DNA of 64,000 bases from Bifidobacterium ramosum (GCF_009299505.1 NZ_WBSM01000003.1:89828-153827), one strand, 5' to 3'; positions 9,038 to 18,617 are shown, numbered from the stretch's first letter. Notes: generated by a model not told the origin, from the letters alone. Numbers and translations are program-made.

Positions 9038-9077
9038 GTTAACTATGTATCAGGTCGTAAGACCGATATAACTGAAC
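9038..9077 (+). other. Structured intergenic segment, possible small RNA or 3' UTR element
   Basis: After a small CCCC...GGGG hairpin (9023-9037) comes a longer stem-loop whose core is ATCAGGTC-GTAA-GACCGAT, closing on a GNRA-type tetraloop. A pyrimidine-rich tract (9080-9107) and the terminator at 9108 follow. No ORF with a ribosome binding site spans it. It may be the tail of the glutaredoxin transcript or a separate small RNA. Confidence 0.3.
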
Positions 9078-9107
9078 CCTTTCTTCTCTCTCTTCTTTTT
9101 CTTCTCC

Positions 9108-9130
9108 AAGCCCGGCCGCGCGCCGGGCTT
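9108..9130 (+). terminator. Intrinsic terminator downstream of the glutaredoxin-like gene
   Basis: AAGCCCGG and CCGGGCTT pair perfectly over eight bases around a 7-base CG-rich loop, followed by TCTTCGTCTC. Confidence 0.65.
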
Positions 9131-9236
9131 TCTTCGTCTCTGGGCAGTGTCGTTCAACGTCGGTCCCGGCCCCTCCTGCCCGCGGACCGCTCAACACACC
9201 CCACGAATAGGCAACCACAGCGCACCCCTCTCTCTC

Positions 9237-9549
9237 AACGGACATACAGCCGATTGCAGCCGCCAATCGACTGTATGTCCGTTACGGAAAAAGGCACTTG
9301 TGGGCGCGCGTCACGCCGCTTTCCCTATATCAAGCCGCCCGACCTTTTAACGGACATACAGCCGATTCCGACGGTTTAGCGACTGTATGTCCGTTAGGGA
9401 TGAAGGCCTCCAACGGAGCACCATCGACACGCATCCCCGCGACTCCCGCCAGCCGCATCTCCAAAACCTGGTCTGACCGCACTGCTTAGCCCGTCCATCT
9501 CAACGGACATACAGCCGATTCAGCATCCCCGATCGGCCGCATGTCCGTT
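9237..9549. repeat. Three family B inverted repeats (9237-9283, 9349-9395, 9502-9549)
   Basis: All left arms are the consensus AACGGACATACAGCCGATT. The right arms differ: AATCGACTGTATGTCCGTT, one with a damaged inner end (GCGACTGTATGTCCGTT), and GATCGGCCGCATGTCCGTT. These are among the most decayed copies in the window. Together with the structured segment upstream they account for the gap 8968-9714, which otherwise shows only the promoter at 9594. Confidence 0.9.
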
Positions 9550-9593
9550 GAGGGTAAGGCCTGACAGTGTCCGGCACCGTCGCTTTCTCGTCA

Positions 9594-9621
9594 TTGACTT
9601 TCGATTTATTGATGTTATACT
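9594..9621 (+). promoter_or_regulatory. Promoter of the DUF2089 gene
   Basis: TTGACT (9594-9599), a 16-base spacer and TATACT (9616-9621) preceded by TGT, so an extended -10. The surrounding 60 bases are markedly AT-rich. A GGAAGGAG ribosome binding site precedes the ATG at 9715. Confidence 0.65.
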
Positions 9622-9714
9622 TAATTTTATTAAAATATTTCTTCAGTAAGTCTTTACAAAACGTAACCCTACGTTATCCGGCAACGATATCCGACTCCGC
9701 GGAAGGAGCAGCCA

Positions 9715-10023
9715 ATGACCGGACCGACCATCCCGCCCTGGATGACGAACCTGAACGACGAGGACCTGACATTCATCAAACGATTCCTGCTGGCATCCGG
9801 CTCGATGAAGGAGGTCGCCGCGGAATACGGCGTCTCCTACCCCACCGTCAGGCTACGGCTCGACCGGCTCATCCAAAAGATACAGCTCGGCGAACAACTC
9901 GAGAACGAGCCGTACATCGCGCTGATCAAACGACTCGCCGTCGACGACAGACTCGACTTCGGCACCGCGAAGATCCTCATCACCGAATACCGCAAACAAC
10001 TCGATCACCGCGATCAGCAATGA
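9715..10023 (+). CDS. DUF2089 family protein
   Basis: 102 residues. PPWMTNLNDEDLTFIKRFLLASGSM is followed by KEVAAEYGVSYPTVRLRLDRLI, a helix-turn-helix-like motif (about residues 36-57), and LIQKI. The family is small, probably DNA-binding, and often sits beside a gene for a small membrane protein, as here. The neighbour begins 97 bases downstream in the same direction. Its own promoter is strong and AT-rich. The regulated process is unknown. Confidence 0.75.
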   Translation: MTGPTIPPWMTNLNDEDLTFIKRFLLASGSMKEVAAEYGVSYPTVRLRLDRLIQKIQLGEQLENEPYIALIKRLAVDDRLDFGTAKILITEYRKQLDHRDQQ

Positions 10024-10119
10024 TCATCGGCATGATCGCATTCACACATTCGACACCCGCCACGCCTGACATCCACCACATCTCCATACTCCCCCACTCG
10101 CGCCGTCAAGGAGCCTCCC

Positions 10120-10461
10120 ATGGCCATACTCTCCATACACAATCTGATCATCTTCGCCGTTTTCATCGTCATATGCGCCGGCGTCGTCTGGCTACAGATC
10201 AAGCTCTCGCGAACCGACGGCCGATGGCTGGGCCTGATACTGCCGACAATCACGCTGCTGATCGCGCTGCTCGCCGCGATCGGCACGCTGACTTGGAACG
10301 CAACTCCTTCGGCCGGAGTCTGGAACACCGCGCTGCATGCGATCACCATATTCCTCGTTTGCAATATCCCGACCATCGTGCTGAGTGGCATCTATCTGCA
10401 CGAACGTGATCAAATCCGTCATCGTGCGGAACTCACGCACATGAGCGTGCAGGATTTGTGA
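10120..10461 (+). CDS. Small integral membrane protein
   Basis: 113 residues with three predicted membrane segments: IIFAVFIVICAGVVWLQI, LGLILPTITLLIALLAAIG and AITIFLVCNIPTIVLSGIYL, then a charged cytoplasmic tail (HERDQIRHRAELTHMSV). No family was recognised. Position behind the DUF2089 gene, with an AAGGAG site, suggests a two-gene unit in which the DUF2089 protein regulates or partners this one. Confidence 0.7.
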   Translation: MAILSIHNLIIFAVFIVICAGVVWLQIKLSRTDGRWLGLILPTITLLIALLAAIGTLTWNATPSAGVWNTALHAITIFLVCNIPTIVLSGIYLHERDQIRHRAELTHMSVQDL

Positions 10462-10482
10462 ACCGTGCGGTCCATGAAACAG

Positions 10483-10516
10483 AAAAACCCTTGGAATCGT
10501 TGAGATTCCAAGGGTT
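10483..10516 (-). terminator. Intrinsic terminator of tRNA-Lys
   Basis: AACCCTTGGAATC and GATTCCAAGGGTT pair over 13 bases around a 5-base loop. On the minus strand the stem is followed by TTTTT, six bases downstream of the tRNA 3' end. The stem also lies just behind the small membrane protein gene on the plus strand, where no T tract follows. Confidence 0.8.
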
Positions 10517-10522
10517 GAACTG

Positions 10523-10595
10523 TGCCCCCTGTGGGATTCGAACCCACAACCCACAACTTAAAAGGATGCTGCTCTAACCGTTGAGCTAAAGGGGC
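10523..10595 (-). tRNA. tRNA-Lys (anticodon TTT)
   Basis: Read on the minus strand, the acceptor GCCCCTT pairs with AGGGGGC, the D stem is GCTC/GAGC, the anticodon loop is CTTTTAA with TTT at positions 34-36, and the T arm is GTGGG-TTCGAAT-CCCAC. The 3' CCA is not encoded. The anticodon stem GCATC/GTTGT contains one T-T mismatch and a G-T wobble, so it is weaker than usual. Confidence 0.93.
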
Positions 10596-10678
10596 AACGT
10601 TTCTAAGATACACATCTGCGTCGGACAACACAAGTCGGCGTTGCGAGCGGAGGCACCGCGACGTGTCCCCACTCTCTT

Positions 10679-10725
10679 AACGGACATGCGGCCGATTACG
10701 ATGCGCAATCGGCCGCATGTCCGTT
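10679..10725. repeat. Family B inverted repeat with both arms changed in step
   Basis: The arms AACGGACATGCGGCCGATT and AATCGGCCGCATGTCCGTT are fully complementary although both differ from the consensus at two matching positions (TGCGG/CCGCA instead of TACAG/CTGTA). It lies in the gap between the tRNA and msrAB. Confidence 0.92.
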
Positions 10726-10757
10726 AAGAGAGACGGGGTTGACGCACGTCGCGTGAG

Positions 10758-11738
10758 TCAGCGAGAAGAGTCGGCACCCGTACCATCGGCACCCGTACCG
10801 TCGACGACCGGAATCCAGTCGGCGTAGCCTTCCTCGACCATGCGCGAACGCGGAATGAAGCGCAGCGCCGCGGAATTCATGCAGTAGCGCAGACCGCCGC
10901 GCTCGGCCGGACCATCGGCGAACACATGGCCGAGGTGAATCTGCGTGTCGGCGGTGCGCACCTCGATGCGGTCGCGGCCGGGAATACGGTGATCTTCATG
11001 CTCGGTCAGCGAACCTGCGTCAATCGGCTTGCTGAACGCGGGCCAGCCGCAGCCGGAGTCGAATTTGTCGCGGGACGAGAACAACGGCTGACCACTGACG
11101 ATGTCGACGTAGATGCCCGACTCGAATTCGTGATCATATTCGTTCACGAATGGTCGTTCGGTGGCAGCGAGTTGCGTGACCGCGAACTGTTCGAGGGTCA
11201 GATCCCAGATTTTCTCGATGTACTTTTGCCGGTTCTTCACATTGGCGATCGCGGCGAGCGGCACGTGGCAGTATCCGCTGGGATTATTGAGGAGATAGTC
11301 CTGATGCCGGTCCTCGGCCGGATAGAAGTTGCGGAGCGGTTCGACGATGACGGCGGGGCGCTGCGGCTGACGGTCGACAAGCTGCTCGAGCGCGGCGATG
11401 TACACGGCGCGTTGCGATTCATCCGTATACCACATGCCGGTGCGGTACTGACGACCACGATCCTCGCCCTGCCGATCAACGGAGAACGGGTCGATGACCT
11501 CGAGGAACAGCAATGACAACGTGCGCAACGTGACACGATCCGGATCGAAGACGACCTTCACGGTCTCCGCCGCATCCGTCTCGCCTGAGCACACCTGCTC
11601 ATATGTGGGCGATTCTGTTCGGGACTGCGCATATCCGACCGTGGTGTCGGTCACGCCGTCCACGTTTTGGAAGTATCGTTCCAGTCCCCAGAAACATCCT
11701 CCAGCAAAGTATGCCGTCTGCGTAGCGCTTTCACTCAT
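10758..11738 (-). CDS. msrAB: Bifunctional peptide methionine sulfoxide reductase MsrA-MsrB
   Basis: 326 residues from the ATG giving [14 protein letters not shown]; an upstream in-frame start would lie in repeat DNA. The MsrA domain (about residues 5-160) has the catalytic motif [11 protein letters not shown]. Its family signature continues with [27 protein letters not shown] and [11 protein letters not shown]. The MsrB domain (about 180-310) has [10 protein letters not shown] and the catalytic [13 protein letters not shown]. Together they repair S- and R-methionine sulfoxide in the cytoplasm, using thioredoxin-type reductants. The MsrB zinc cysteines (CxxC) are not seen, so this is the zinc-free type. 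It lies next to redox genes (nrdH). Confidence 0.95.
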   Translation of the reverse strand: MSESATQTAYFAGGCFWGLERYFQNVDGVTDTTVGYAQSRTESPTYEQVCSGETDAAETVKVVFDPDRVTLRTLSLLFLEVIDPFSVDRQGEDRGRQYRTGMWYTDESQRAVYIAALEQLVDRQPQRPAVIVEPLRNFYPAEDRHQDYLLNNPSGYCHVPLAAIANVKNRQKYIEKIWDLTLEQFAVTQLAATERPFVNEYDHEFESGIYVDIVSGQPLFSSRDKFDSGCGWPAFSKPIDAGSLTEHEDHRIPGRDRIEVRTADTQIHLGHVFADGPAERGGLRYCMNSAALRFIPRSRMVEEGYADWIPVVDGTGADGTGADSSR

Positions 11739-11770
11739 GCGGCTTACGTTACCCCACACTCCGTATCGCC

Positions 11771-12011
11771 GCGTGGCAGAAAACGCTCGCCCCACCGAGT
11801 CTCAGTGAGCGATTTCTGCCACGCAGGTAAATGAGCGGCAGGAATCACTCGCCGGGAAGGTAGTGAACGAGGAATCTCTGCCACGCACCCATCGACATGG
11901 CGGAAAACGCTCGCCGGGCACGCACTCAGCGAGAGGTTTCCGCCACGCGATGGAATGTCGTGGCGGAAAACGCTCGCTGACCATGCGTCTAGTGAGCGAA
12001 AACCGCCACGA
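11771..12011. repeat. Array of four family A inverted repeats between msrAB and nrdH
   Basis: Units at 11771-11824, 11833-11886, 11896-11947 and 11958-12011, spaced about 62 bases apart. The left arms read CGTGGCAGAAAACGCTCGC or close variants. The right arms end in TTTCTGCCACG, TCTCTGCCACG, TTTCCGCCACG and AAAACCGCCACGA. The second unit is the most decayed. The array lies upstream of both divergent genes and fills most of the gap 11739-12252 apart from the NrdR sites. Confidence 0.88.
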
Positions 12012-12103
12012 GACGACGATGTGATTTATCTGACATTTTGCGACGCAGCAGGGCGGAAACGCGCCGAACGGCCGCGACACGCTTACTGCCGACACAATTC
12101 CAA

Positions 12104-12151
12104 CCACTACATCTAGTATCGACACGCTCGACACGCCACAAGAACTAGTGG
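12104..12151 (+). promoter_or_regulatory. Tandem NrdR-box-like sites upstream of nrdH
   Basis: Two 16-base sites, CCACTACATCTAGTAT (12104-12119) and CCACAAGAACTAGTGG (12136-12151), resemble the NrdR consensus ACACWATATATWGTGT. Their centres are 32 bases apart, about three helical turns, as is usual for paired NrdR boxes. NrdR represses ribonucleotide reductase genes in response to ATP/dATP. Confidence 0.65.
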
Positions 12152-12252
12152 TCATGAAGGAAACACCGAGTTGTACTATTGAGCAACTGTCACCGACCGC
12201 GTAACGACCATCGGAGTACACGGGACTCATTCGATACGAAATGGAGGCAACC

Positions 12253-12552
12253 ATGACCGTCACCGTCTTCACCAAGCCGCGCTGCCCGCAGTGCGATGCC
12301 ACCAAGCGTCAGCTCACCAAGCTCGGCGTGCCGTTCGAAACCGTCGATCTATCCGAGAACCCGTCCACGCTTGAGCAGCTGCAGCAGGCAGGATTCAAGC
12401 AGGCGCCGGTCGTCATCACGCCCGACAATTCCTGGACCGGATACCGCCCGGATCTCATCCGCAGTCTGGCGAAGTCCTTTGCCGCCCAGTCCGTGACCGA
12501 GCACGACGTCATTTCGATGCCGACTGCCGATCAGCGCGTGCTGGCCGCATAG
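12253..12552 (+). CDS. nrdH: NrdH-redoxin, glutaredoxin-like reductant of class Ib ribonucleotide reductase
   Basis: 99 residues from the ATG behind GGAGG; an ATG four codons upstream overlaps that ribosome binding site. The sequence VTVFTKPRCPQCDATKRQL has the NrdH redox motif CPQC (Cys11, Cys14), and APVVIT plus WTGYRPDLI is the NrdH-specific C-terminal signature for thioredoxin reductase recognition. It passes electrons to the C-terminal cysteines of NrdE. First gene of the nrdHIEF operon. Confidence 0.95.
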   Translation: MTVTVFTKPRCPQCDATKRQLTKLGVPFETVDLSENPSTLEQLQQAGFKQAPVVITPDNSWTGYRPDLIRSLAKSFAAQSVTEHDVISMPTADQRVLAA

Positions 12553-12631
12553 CCTCGTCACACGGCCCGGCATCGCGACCGCCATCGGCCGGCGCCCGGA
12601 CACGGCGATCACCGCCGAACCGGCATCATTG

Positions 12632-12667
12632 CCCCCCCCAAAAAAAAACACGGCGTCACGCGCCGTG
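12632..12667 (-). terminator. Minus-strand terminator-like hairpin with C8A9 tract in the nrdH-nrdI gap
   Basis: CACGGCG (12649-12655) and CGCCGTG (12661-12667) flank a 5-base loop. On the minus strand this is followed by nine T and then eight G. On the plus strand the stem has no T tract, so it would not stop the operon. No minus-strand gene is visible upstream of it. The C8A9 run is the longest homopolymer pair in the window. Confidence 0.5.
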
Positions 12668-12751
12668 ATCACACAGACGTCACACCCGCCTCGATGATCA
12701 CGATCCACGCATCCATACGACACGATCATCACCGTTTCAACAACTCATCAC

Positions 12752-13246
12752 ATGAGCAACACAGCACCATCACGCAGCGATCAACTTCGATCGGAAACAC
12801 GACACGCCGGCGCAGTCGTCTACTTCTCCTCCACATCCGAGAACACCACCCGATTCGTGGAGAGCTGCCGATTCGACGAACTGAACATCGCGACCTACCG
12901 CATCCCGTTGCGCGCCGGCGACGAACCGCTCGCCATACGCGAGCCGTACGTGCTGATCGTGCCGACGTACGGCGGCGGGGTCGTCGCCAAGGCCGTGCCG
13001 CCGCAGGTCAAACGATTCCTTAACGATCCGGACAACCGCGCATGGATCCGCGGCGTGATCGCCTCCGGCAACACCAACTTCGGCGAGGCGTACGGCGCGG
13101 CCGGGCGCATCGTCTCCGCGAAATGCAAGGTGCCGCTGCTGTTCACGTTCGAGCTCATGGGCACCCCCGAGGACGTACGCAAGACGCGCGACGGGCTGGC
13201 ACGGTTCTTCGCCCAGCGTCAGTCGCATGAGCCGCATCAACATTGA
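12752..13246 (+). CDS. nrdI: NrdI, flavodoxin-like activator of class Ib ribonucleotide reductase
   Basis: 164 residues. [20 protein letters not shown] is the FMN phosphate-binding loop; [11 protein letters not shown] and [20 protein letters not shown] are family signatures. NrdI, as a reduced flavoprotein, supplies oxidant to assemble the Mn(III)2-tyrosyl radical in NrdF. The exact start is unsure: no good ribosome binding site precedes the ATG, and the first ~20 residues are not conserved in type. The stop codon lies inside the first family C repeat. Confidence 0.93.
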   Translation: MSNTAPSRSDQLRSETRHAGAVVYFSSTSENTTRFVESCRFDELNIATYRIPLRAGDEPLAIREPYVLIVPTYGGGVVAKAVPPQVKRFLNDPDNRAWIRGVIASGNTNFGEAYGAAGRIVSAKCKVPLLFTFELMGTPEDVRKTRDGLARFFAQRQSHEPHQH

Positions 13247-13413
13247 GTTACGGTCTCTTGCACCGCCTACAACGGCCGTAACTCAACAGGATCGCCGCAA
13301 ACATGTTGAGTTACGGCCTTCCGAGCCCTGCGCAACGACCGTAATTCAACAAGATCGGGATGCCGACGTTGAGGTACGGTCGCTCTCAGGCTCCATAACG
13401 GCCTTATCTCAAC
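13243..13413. repeat. Array of three family C inverted repeats inside the nrd operon
   Basis: Units at 13243-13287, 13306-13350 and 13369-13413, 63 bases apart. The arms are TTGAGTTACGG(T/C)C and (G/A)(G/A)CCGTAACTCAA, with decay in the third (TTGAGGTACGGTCG/GGCCTTATCTCAA). They occupy most of the 238 bases between nrdI and nrdE. The nrdI stop TGA is part of the first arm. Confidence 0.88.
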
Positions 13414-13484
13414 AACGCCGTCCCCGCAACGCCTTCATCCGTCCATCACCGAAACCCCTGAAAAGACCCACAGAAAGACCGACC

Positions 13485-15629
13485 ATGCCCACCACCTACG
13501 ATCCGTCCACCGACTACCACGCGCTCAACGCGATGCTCAACCTGTACGACGAGCACCACCGCATCCAGTTCGGCAAGGACAAGGAGGCCGAACGCGCGTA
13601 CGTCGCCAGCGAGATCGAGCCGAACACACGCCGCTTCGACTCCACCGCCGAGCGCCTCGCCTACCTGATCGACAACCAGTATTACGAGGCCCGCGTCTTC
13701 GAGCAGTACTCCCCCGAGTTCCTCGACTCGTTCTACGCGCGCGCGGCCGCCAGCAACTACGAATTCGAGACGTTCCTCGGCACGTTCAAGTTCTTCCGCT
13801 CCTACGCGCTCAAGTCGTTCGATGGCAAGCAGTATCTCGAGGACTTCCCGCAGCGTTGCGCCGCGGTCGCGCTTGCGCTGGCCGCCGGCGACGAAGACGC
13901 CGCCGTCAGGTACCTCGACGAGATGATCGCCGGCCGCTTCCAGCCGGCCACTCCCACGTTCCTCAACCTCGGCAAGGCGCAGCGCGGCGAGCCGGTCAGC
14001 TGCTTCCTCGTACGCATCGAAGACAACATGGAGTCGATCTCGCGCGGCATCAACGCGGCCCTGCAGCTGTCCAAGCGCGGCGGCGGCGTGGCCCTGCTGC
14101 TGAGCAACCTGCGCGAACTCGGCGCGCCGATCAAGCACATCGAGAACCAGTCGAGCGGTGTTGTGCCGGTCATGAAGCTGCTCGAGGACTCGTTCTCGTA
14201 CGCGAACCAGCTCGGCGCGCGCCAGGGTGCGGGCGCGGTGTACCTGAGCGCGCATCACCCCGACATCATGCGCTTCCTCGACACCAAGCGCGAGAACGCG
14301 GACGAAAAGATCCGTATCAAGTCGCTCGCGCTCGGCGTGGTCGTGCCGGACATCACGTTCGAGCTGGCCAAGCAGAAGGCGCAGATGGCGCTGTTCAGCC
14401 CGTACGACGTCGAGCGCGTGTACGGCAAGCCGTTCGCCGACGTGCCGATCAGCGAGAACTACGAGAAGATGATCGCAGATGATCGCATCCGCAAAACCTA
14501 CATCGACGCGCGCAAGTTCTTCACAACCCTCGCCGAGCTGCAGTTCGAATCCGGCTACCCGTACATCGTGTTCGAGGACACCGTCAACCGTGCCAACCCG
14601 ATCGACGGCCGCGTGACCATGTCGAACCTGTGCTCCGAAATCCTGCAGGTGCAGGAGCCGAGCGCCTACAACGAGGACCTCACCTACGCGCACGTCGGCC
14701 GCGACATCTCCTGCAACCTCGGCTCGCTCAACATCGCCAAGGCGATGGACGGCGGTCTCGGCGGCACGGTCGAGACGGCGATCCGCGCGCTCACGTCGGT
14801 CGCCGAGCAGACCAGCATCAACGCGGTGCCGTCGATCCGCCGCGCCAACGAGGAAGGCCACGCGATCGGCCTCGGTCAGATGAACCTGCACGGCTTCCTC
14901 GCGCGCGAAGGCATCCAATACGGCTCCGACGAGGCGCTCGATTTCACCGACATGTACTTCATGACCGTCGCCTACCACGCGTACCGCGCATCGCACGACC
15001 TCGCGGTGAGCCGCGGCCGCGCGTTCGTCGGCTTCGAGCGTTCCGCATACGCGAAGCCGGCCGGTCAGGGCAACTATTTCGACAAGTACACGGACGGCCG
15101 ACGTTCGCTCGAGCCGCGCACCGATCGCGTGCGCGATCTGTTCGCGAAGTACGGCGTCGCGATCCCGACCGTCGCCGATTGGGAGGCGCTGCGCGACGAG
15201 ATCCTGCGCGACGGCATCTACAACCAGAACCTGCAGGCCGTGCCGCCGACCGGATCGATCTCGTACATCAATCACAGCACGTCGTCGATCCACCCAATCG
15301 TCTCCAAGATCGAGATTCGCAAGGAAGGCAAGATCGGCCGCATGTACTACCCCGCGCCGTACATGACGAACGAGAACCTCGAATACTTCCAGGACGCGTA
15401 CGAGATCGGCTGGAAGGCGATCGTTGACACGTACGCGGAGGCGACGCAGCACGTCGACCAGGGACTCTCGCTCACGCTGTTCTTCCCCGACACGGCCACC
15501 ACGCGCGACGTGAACAAAGCGCAGATCTACGCATGGCGCAAGGGCATCAAGACCCTGTACTACATCCGCATCCGCCAGCAGGCCCTCGAAGGCACCGAGG
15601 TTCAGGGCTGCGTGTCGTGCATGCTGTAA
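13485..15629 (+). CDS. nrdE: Class Ib ribonucleoside-diphosphate reductase, alpha subunit
   Basis: 714 residues from the ATG giving [22 protein letters not shown]. Upstream in-frame codons would translate the family C repeats and are not credible. The ten-stranded barrel has the active-site cysteine pair partner [10 protein letters not shown], the catalytic SNLCSEILQ loop, and ends in QGCVSCML, the redox-active CxxC reduced by NrdH. The N-terminal ATP cone of class Ia is absent, as expected of class Ib. It converts NDPs to dNDPs with NrdF in the cytoplasm. Confidence 0.97.
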   Translation: MPTTYDPSTDYHALNAMLNLYDEHHRIQFGKDKEAERAYVASEIEPNTRRFDSTAERLAYLIDNQYYEARVFEQYSPEFLDSFYARAAASNYEFETFLGTFKFFRSYALKSFDGKQYLEDFPQRCAAVALALAAGDEDAAVRYLDEMIAGRFQPATPTFLNLGKAQRGEPVSCFLVRIEDNMESISRGINAALQLSKRGGGVALLLSNLRELGAPIKHIENQSSGVVPVMKLLEDSFSYANQLGARQGAGAVYLSAHHPDIMRFLDTKRENADEKIRIKSLALGVVVPDITFELAKQKAQMALFSPYDVERVYGKPFADVPISENYEKMIADDRIRKTYIDARKFFTTLAELQFESGYPYIVFEDTVNRANPIDGRVTMSNLCSEILQVQEPSAYNEDLTYAHVGRDISCNLGSLNIAKAMDGGLGGTVETAIRALTSVAEQTSINAVPSIRRANEEGHAIGLGQMNLHGFLAREGIQYGSDEALDFTDMYFMTVAYHAYRASHDLAVSRGRAFVGFERSAYAKPAGQGNYFDKYTDGRRSLEPRTDRVRDLFAKYGVAIPTVADWEALRDEILRDGIYNQNLQAVPPTGSISYINHSTSSIHPIVSKIEIRKEGKIGRMYYPAPYMTNENLEYFQDAYEIGWKAIVDTYAEATQHVDQGLSLTLFFPDTATTRDVNKAQIYAWRKGIKTLYYIRIRQQALEGTEVQGCVSCML

Positions 15630-15644
15630 ACGAAAGGAACCCGC

Positions 15645-15729
15645 ATGTCGAAGACCCTCTATCGTGCGCTCCTGCGCCTCACCGTACCGGAAGAATTCGC
15701 CGACCACGACGAACGCCGCGACGACACCG

Positions 15730-15743
<14 letters not shown>
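15645..15743 (+). CDS. Possible 32-residue peptide between nrdE and nrdF
   Basis: An ATG preceded by GAAAGGAA opens 32 codons: MSKTLYRALLRLTVPEEFAD followed by an acidic tail ending TAINE. It begins 15 bases after the nrdE stop, and its stop lies 41 bases before nrdF. The N-terminal half could form an amphipathic helix. No family was recognised. The last codons are the first unit of a 14-base tandem repeat. It could be a real small protein or a translational coupling leader for nrdF. Confidence 0.4.
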
Positions 15744-16777
<1,034 letters not shown>

Positions 16778-16869
16778 TCGTTCGGTGGGGCTCAGCGGGA
16801 TTTGACGAGGCCGGCGGGATTCCGCGGGATTTGACGTGATTCACCGAGGCCCGGCGGGTCAGCGCAGCA

Positions 16870-17079
16870 GCTTTCTCGAAGCTAAGAGGCAGATTTCGCC
16901 GACTGATCAGGTCTTTCTCCAAACTGAGAGGCAGGGTGTGGGAGGTACTCCCGCGCCCTGCGTTCGTTGCTGGCGAAGTATCGACGATTGTGGAACCGGT
17001 GTAGGCGGACAACTGCCTCTCAGTGTGCGAAAAGACCACTGCAACGAGGAAAATCTGCCTCTCAGTTTGAAGAAAGACC
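16870..17079. repeat. Family G repeat: four copies of a GAGAGGCAG unit in inverted orientation
   Basis: Forward units at 16870-16893 and 16910-16934 (GGTCTTTCTCCAAACTGAG with AGGCAG) face reverse units at 17013-17037 and 17055-17079 (CTGCCTCTCAGT with GAAAAGACC or GAAGAAAGACC). The inner and outer pairs could form two nested stems over 200 bases. Upstream (16784-16850) are short direct repeats of GCGGGATTTGACG. This fills the gap 16778-17126 after nrdF. Confidence 0.8.
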
Positions 17080-17126
17080 CATTATTGGCCCCGAAGCCCG
17101 CAAGTGCGGAACGCGGGCGCTCGCCG

Positions 17127-17771
17127 TCACCGCACAATGAGCACGCTGTTGCGCTGATCGTAGACGCAGTTATCGTCGATCGGTATGCCGGCGAGGTCGT
17201 CGGTCGTGTACTGCTCGGCGCAGGCGAGCCGCGTTTGCGGATCGACGGCGTCCCGGCCGACGACACGCAGCCGGCCGCCGCTCACCTGCATGATCGTCCA
17301 ACAGACGTCGGCTTCGCCGCCGGTCAGCTCCAACACCTTGAATACGCGGGTCAGGCCGGCAGGGAACAGTATGACCGTGATGCGGAAATCCGGATCCTCC
17401 AATTCCAGATCGCGGTTGTCGTGCGGCTTGCGGACGAGCTGCAGCGCGGTGTCATCACCGAGGGCCACGCCGACCATGTCGCGCGGCAGCCGCTTCGTCA
17501 CCGATCGCACTGCCAACGTCACCACGGCGGTCACCACAATGATTCCGACGGCGGCCAGCGCATATTCCTGCGGCGGCAACGGCCAGCTGACCGACCAGCG
17601 CGTCACCCACACGCCAGCGACGCACATCGCGGCGATCACCATCACCACGAATGCCGGACCGAAGGTCTGCCACAGTCGCCGCCGGATGAGCCGGCGCACG
17701 GGTCGACGCTCACCCTGCCATTCCTCCCCTGCCGCGGCCGGTTCGCCACGCCGCACGACGCTGTTTCCCAT
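17127..17771 (-). CDS. Membrane protein of unknown function, two transmembrane helices
   Basis: 214 residues. A basic N-terminus (RRLIRRRLW) leads into two membrane helices, TFGPAFVVMVIAAMCVAGVWV (about residues 37-57) and YALAAVGIIVVTAVVTLAV (about 70-88). The C-terminal ~125 residues form a soluble, probably cytoplasmic domain with a short beta-rich character (FRITVILFPAG, ELTGGEADVCWTIM, GGRLRVVGRDAV). The layout resembles small membrane proteins with a PH-like domain (YcxB type), but the match is weak. Single gene. Confidence 0.6.
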   Translation of the reverse strand: MGNSVVRRGEPAAAGEEWQGERRPVRRLIRRRLWQTFGPAFVVMVIAAMCVAGVWVTRWSVSWPLPPQEYALAAVGIIVVTAVVTLAVRSVTKRLPRDMVGVALGDDTALQLVRKPHDNRDLELEDPDFRITVILFPAGLTRVFKVLELTGGEADVCWTIMQVSGGRLRVVGRDAVDPQTRLACAEQYTTDDLAGIPIDDNCVYDQRNSVLIVR

Positions 17772-17939
17772 AGTTTCACTATAAGGACGGCGTTACCGAG
17801 ACATGCCCGCGCGCAGTATCCGATCCGCTGCACCGCACCAGCCGCGCCACACCAGCACGACACGCGTATGCCACGCCAGCGGCACACAGCAGTTCGACGA
17901 TCAAGAGGCTGATTCCACCGATCGTCGAAGGCGGACACC

Positions 17940-18617
17940 TCAGGAGGTAGCGGGCAACTGCTCCCACGCAGGCAGTCGGTGCAGCGCACGGATGACATTG
18001 CACCGGGCAAGCAAGTCGCTGTCAGCCGAGCACATGGTGGGATACCACATGCGACGGCGAAGCTTGGCCCCCGCGCCTGCGCCGCCACGCAGCAGCACCG
18101 CCTCACTACTCCCGTACTGGAAGTGAAGATGGCTGAGCAGTCCGCCTTCGGTCAGCTCGGCGCGAGCCGGCATCGGATCCATCGCGATGAGCACGCGGAA
18201 CGGACTTCCGGCCGGCGCGGAGTCGGCGTGGAAGACGTAGCACGGCTTGCCTTCGAGCCCGCGGTCGATCATGTGGTCAAGCTGGTAGGCGTAGCGTCCG
18301 ATCACCGTGGATTCGTCGCTGCGCCATTCGAGCGCGAATCCGTTGCCCGCGTTCTCGCCGTATTCCAACGGTTCGATATGCCATCCGGCGATCGGCGTGT
18401 GCCGGTTTTCGCGGCCGGTGGTGCGGCACGCCCAGCGCCAGAATCGGCGGATGCTGCCGCCGAAGAACGGCAATATGAGCGAGAACGCGGACCAGTGCCC
18501 GCGCATCGCCGCCTCGGCGTCCGCCCATGCGCGTTCGATGGCGGGGTCGCGGCTATCGATGAGCTGTTCGAAGCTGATCCAGTCGCCGATCCATTCGGCC
18601 GGGTCGAAGGTGGTCAT
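17940..18617 (-). CDS. Uncharacterised protein, weakly ZinT/lipocalin-like
   Basis: 225 residues from the ATG eight bases behind AAGGAG. There is no signal peptide. The N-terminus TTFDPAEWIGDWISFEQLID followed by DPAIERAWADAE recalls the opening of ZinT/AdcA-type metal-binding lipocalins (W-x-G-x-W-x-S). The middle, with WHIEPLEYGEN, FALEWRSDESTVIGRYAYQL and KPCYVFHAD, reads as alternating beta strands. The C-terminus has LSHLHFQYGSSEAVLLRGG and RRMWYPTMCSADSD. If the resemblance holds, it is a cytoplasmic small-ligand or metal sensor, not a secreted zinc binder. Uncertain. Confidence 0.55.
   Translation of the reverse strand: MTTFDPAEWIGDWISFEQLIDSRDPAIERAWADAEAAMRGHWSAFSLILPFFGGSIRRFWRWACRTTGRENRHTPIAGWHIEPLEYGENAGNGFALEWRSDESTVIGRYAYQLDHMIDRGLEGKPCYVFHADSAPAGSPFRVLIAMDPMPARAELTEGGLLSHLHFQYGSSEAVLLRGGAGAGAKLRRRMWYPTMCSADSDLLARCNVIRALHRLPAWEQLPATS

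Noticed and set aside
13227..13484. Longer N-terminus of NrdE
   Set aside because: The added codons translate family C repeats; the ATG at 13485 begins the conserved class Ib sequence.
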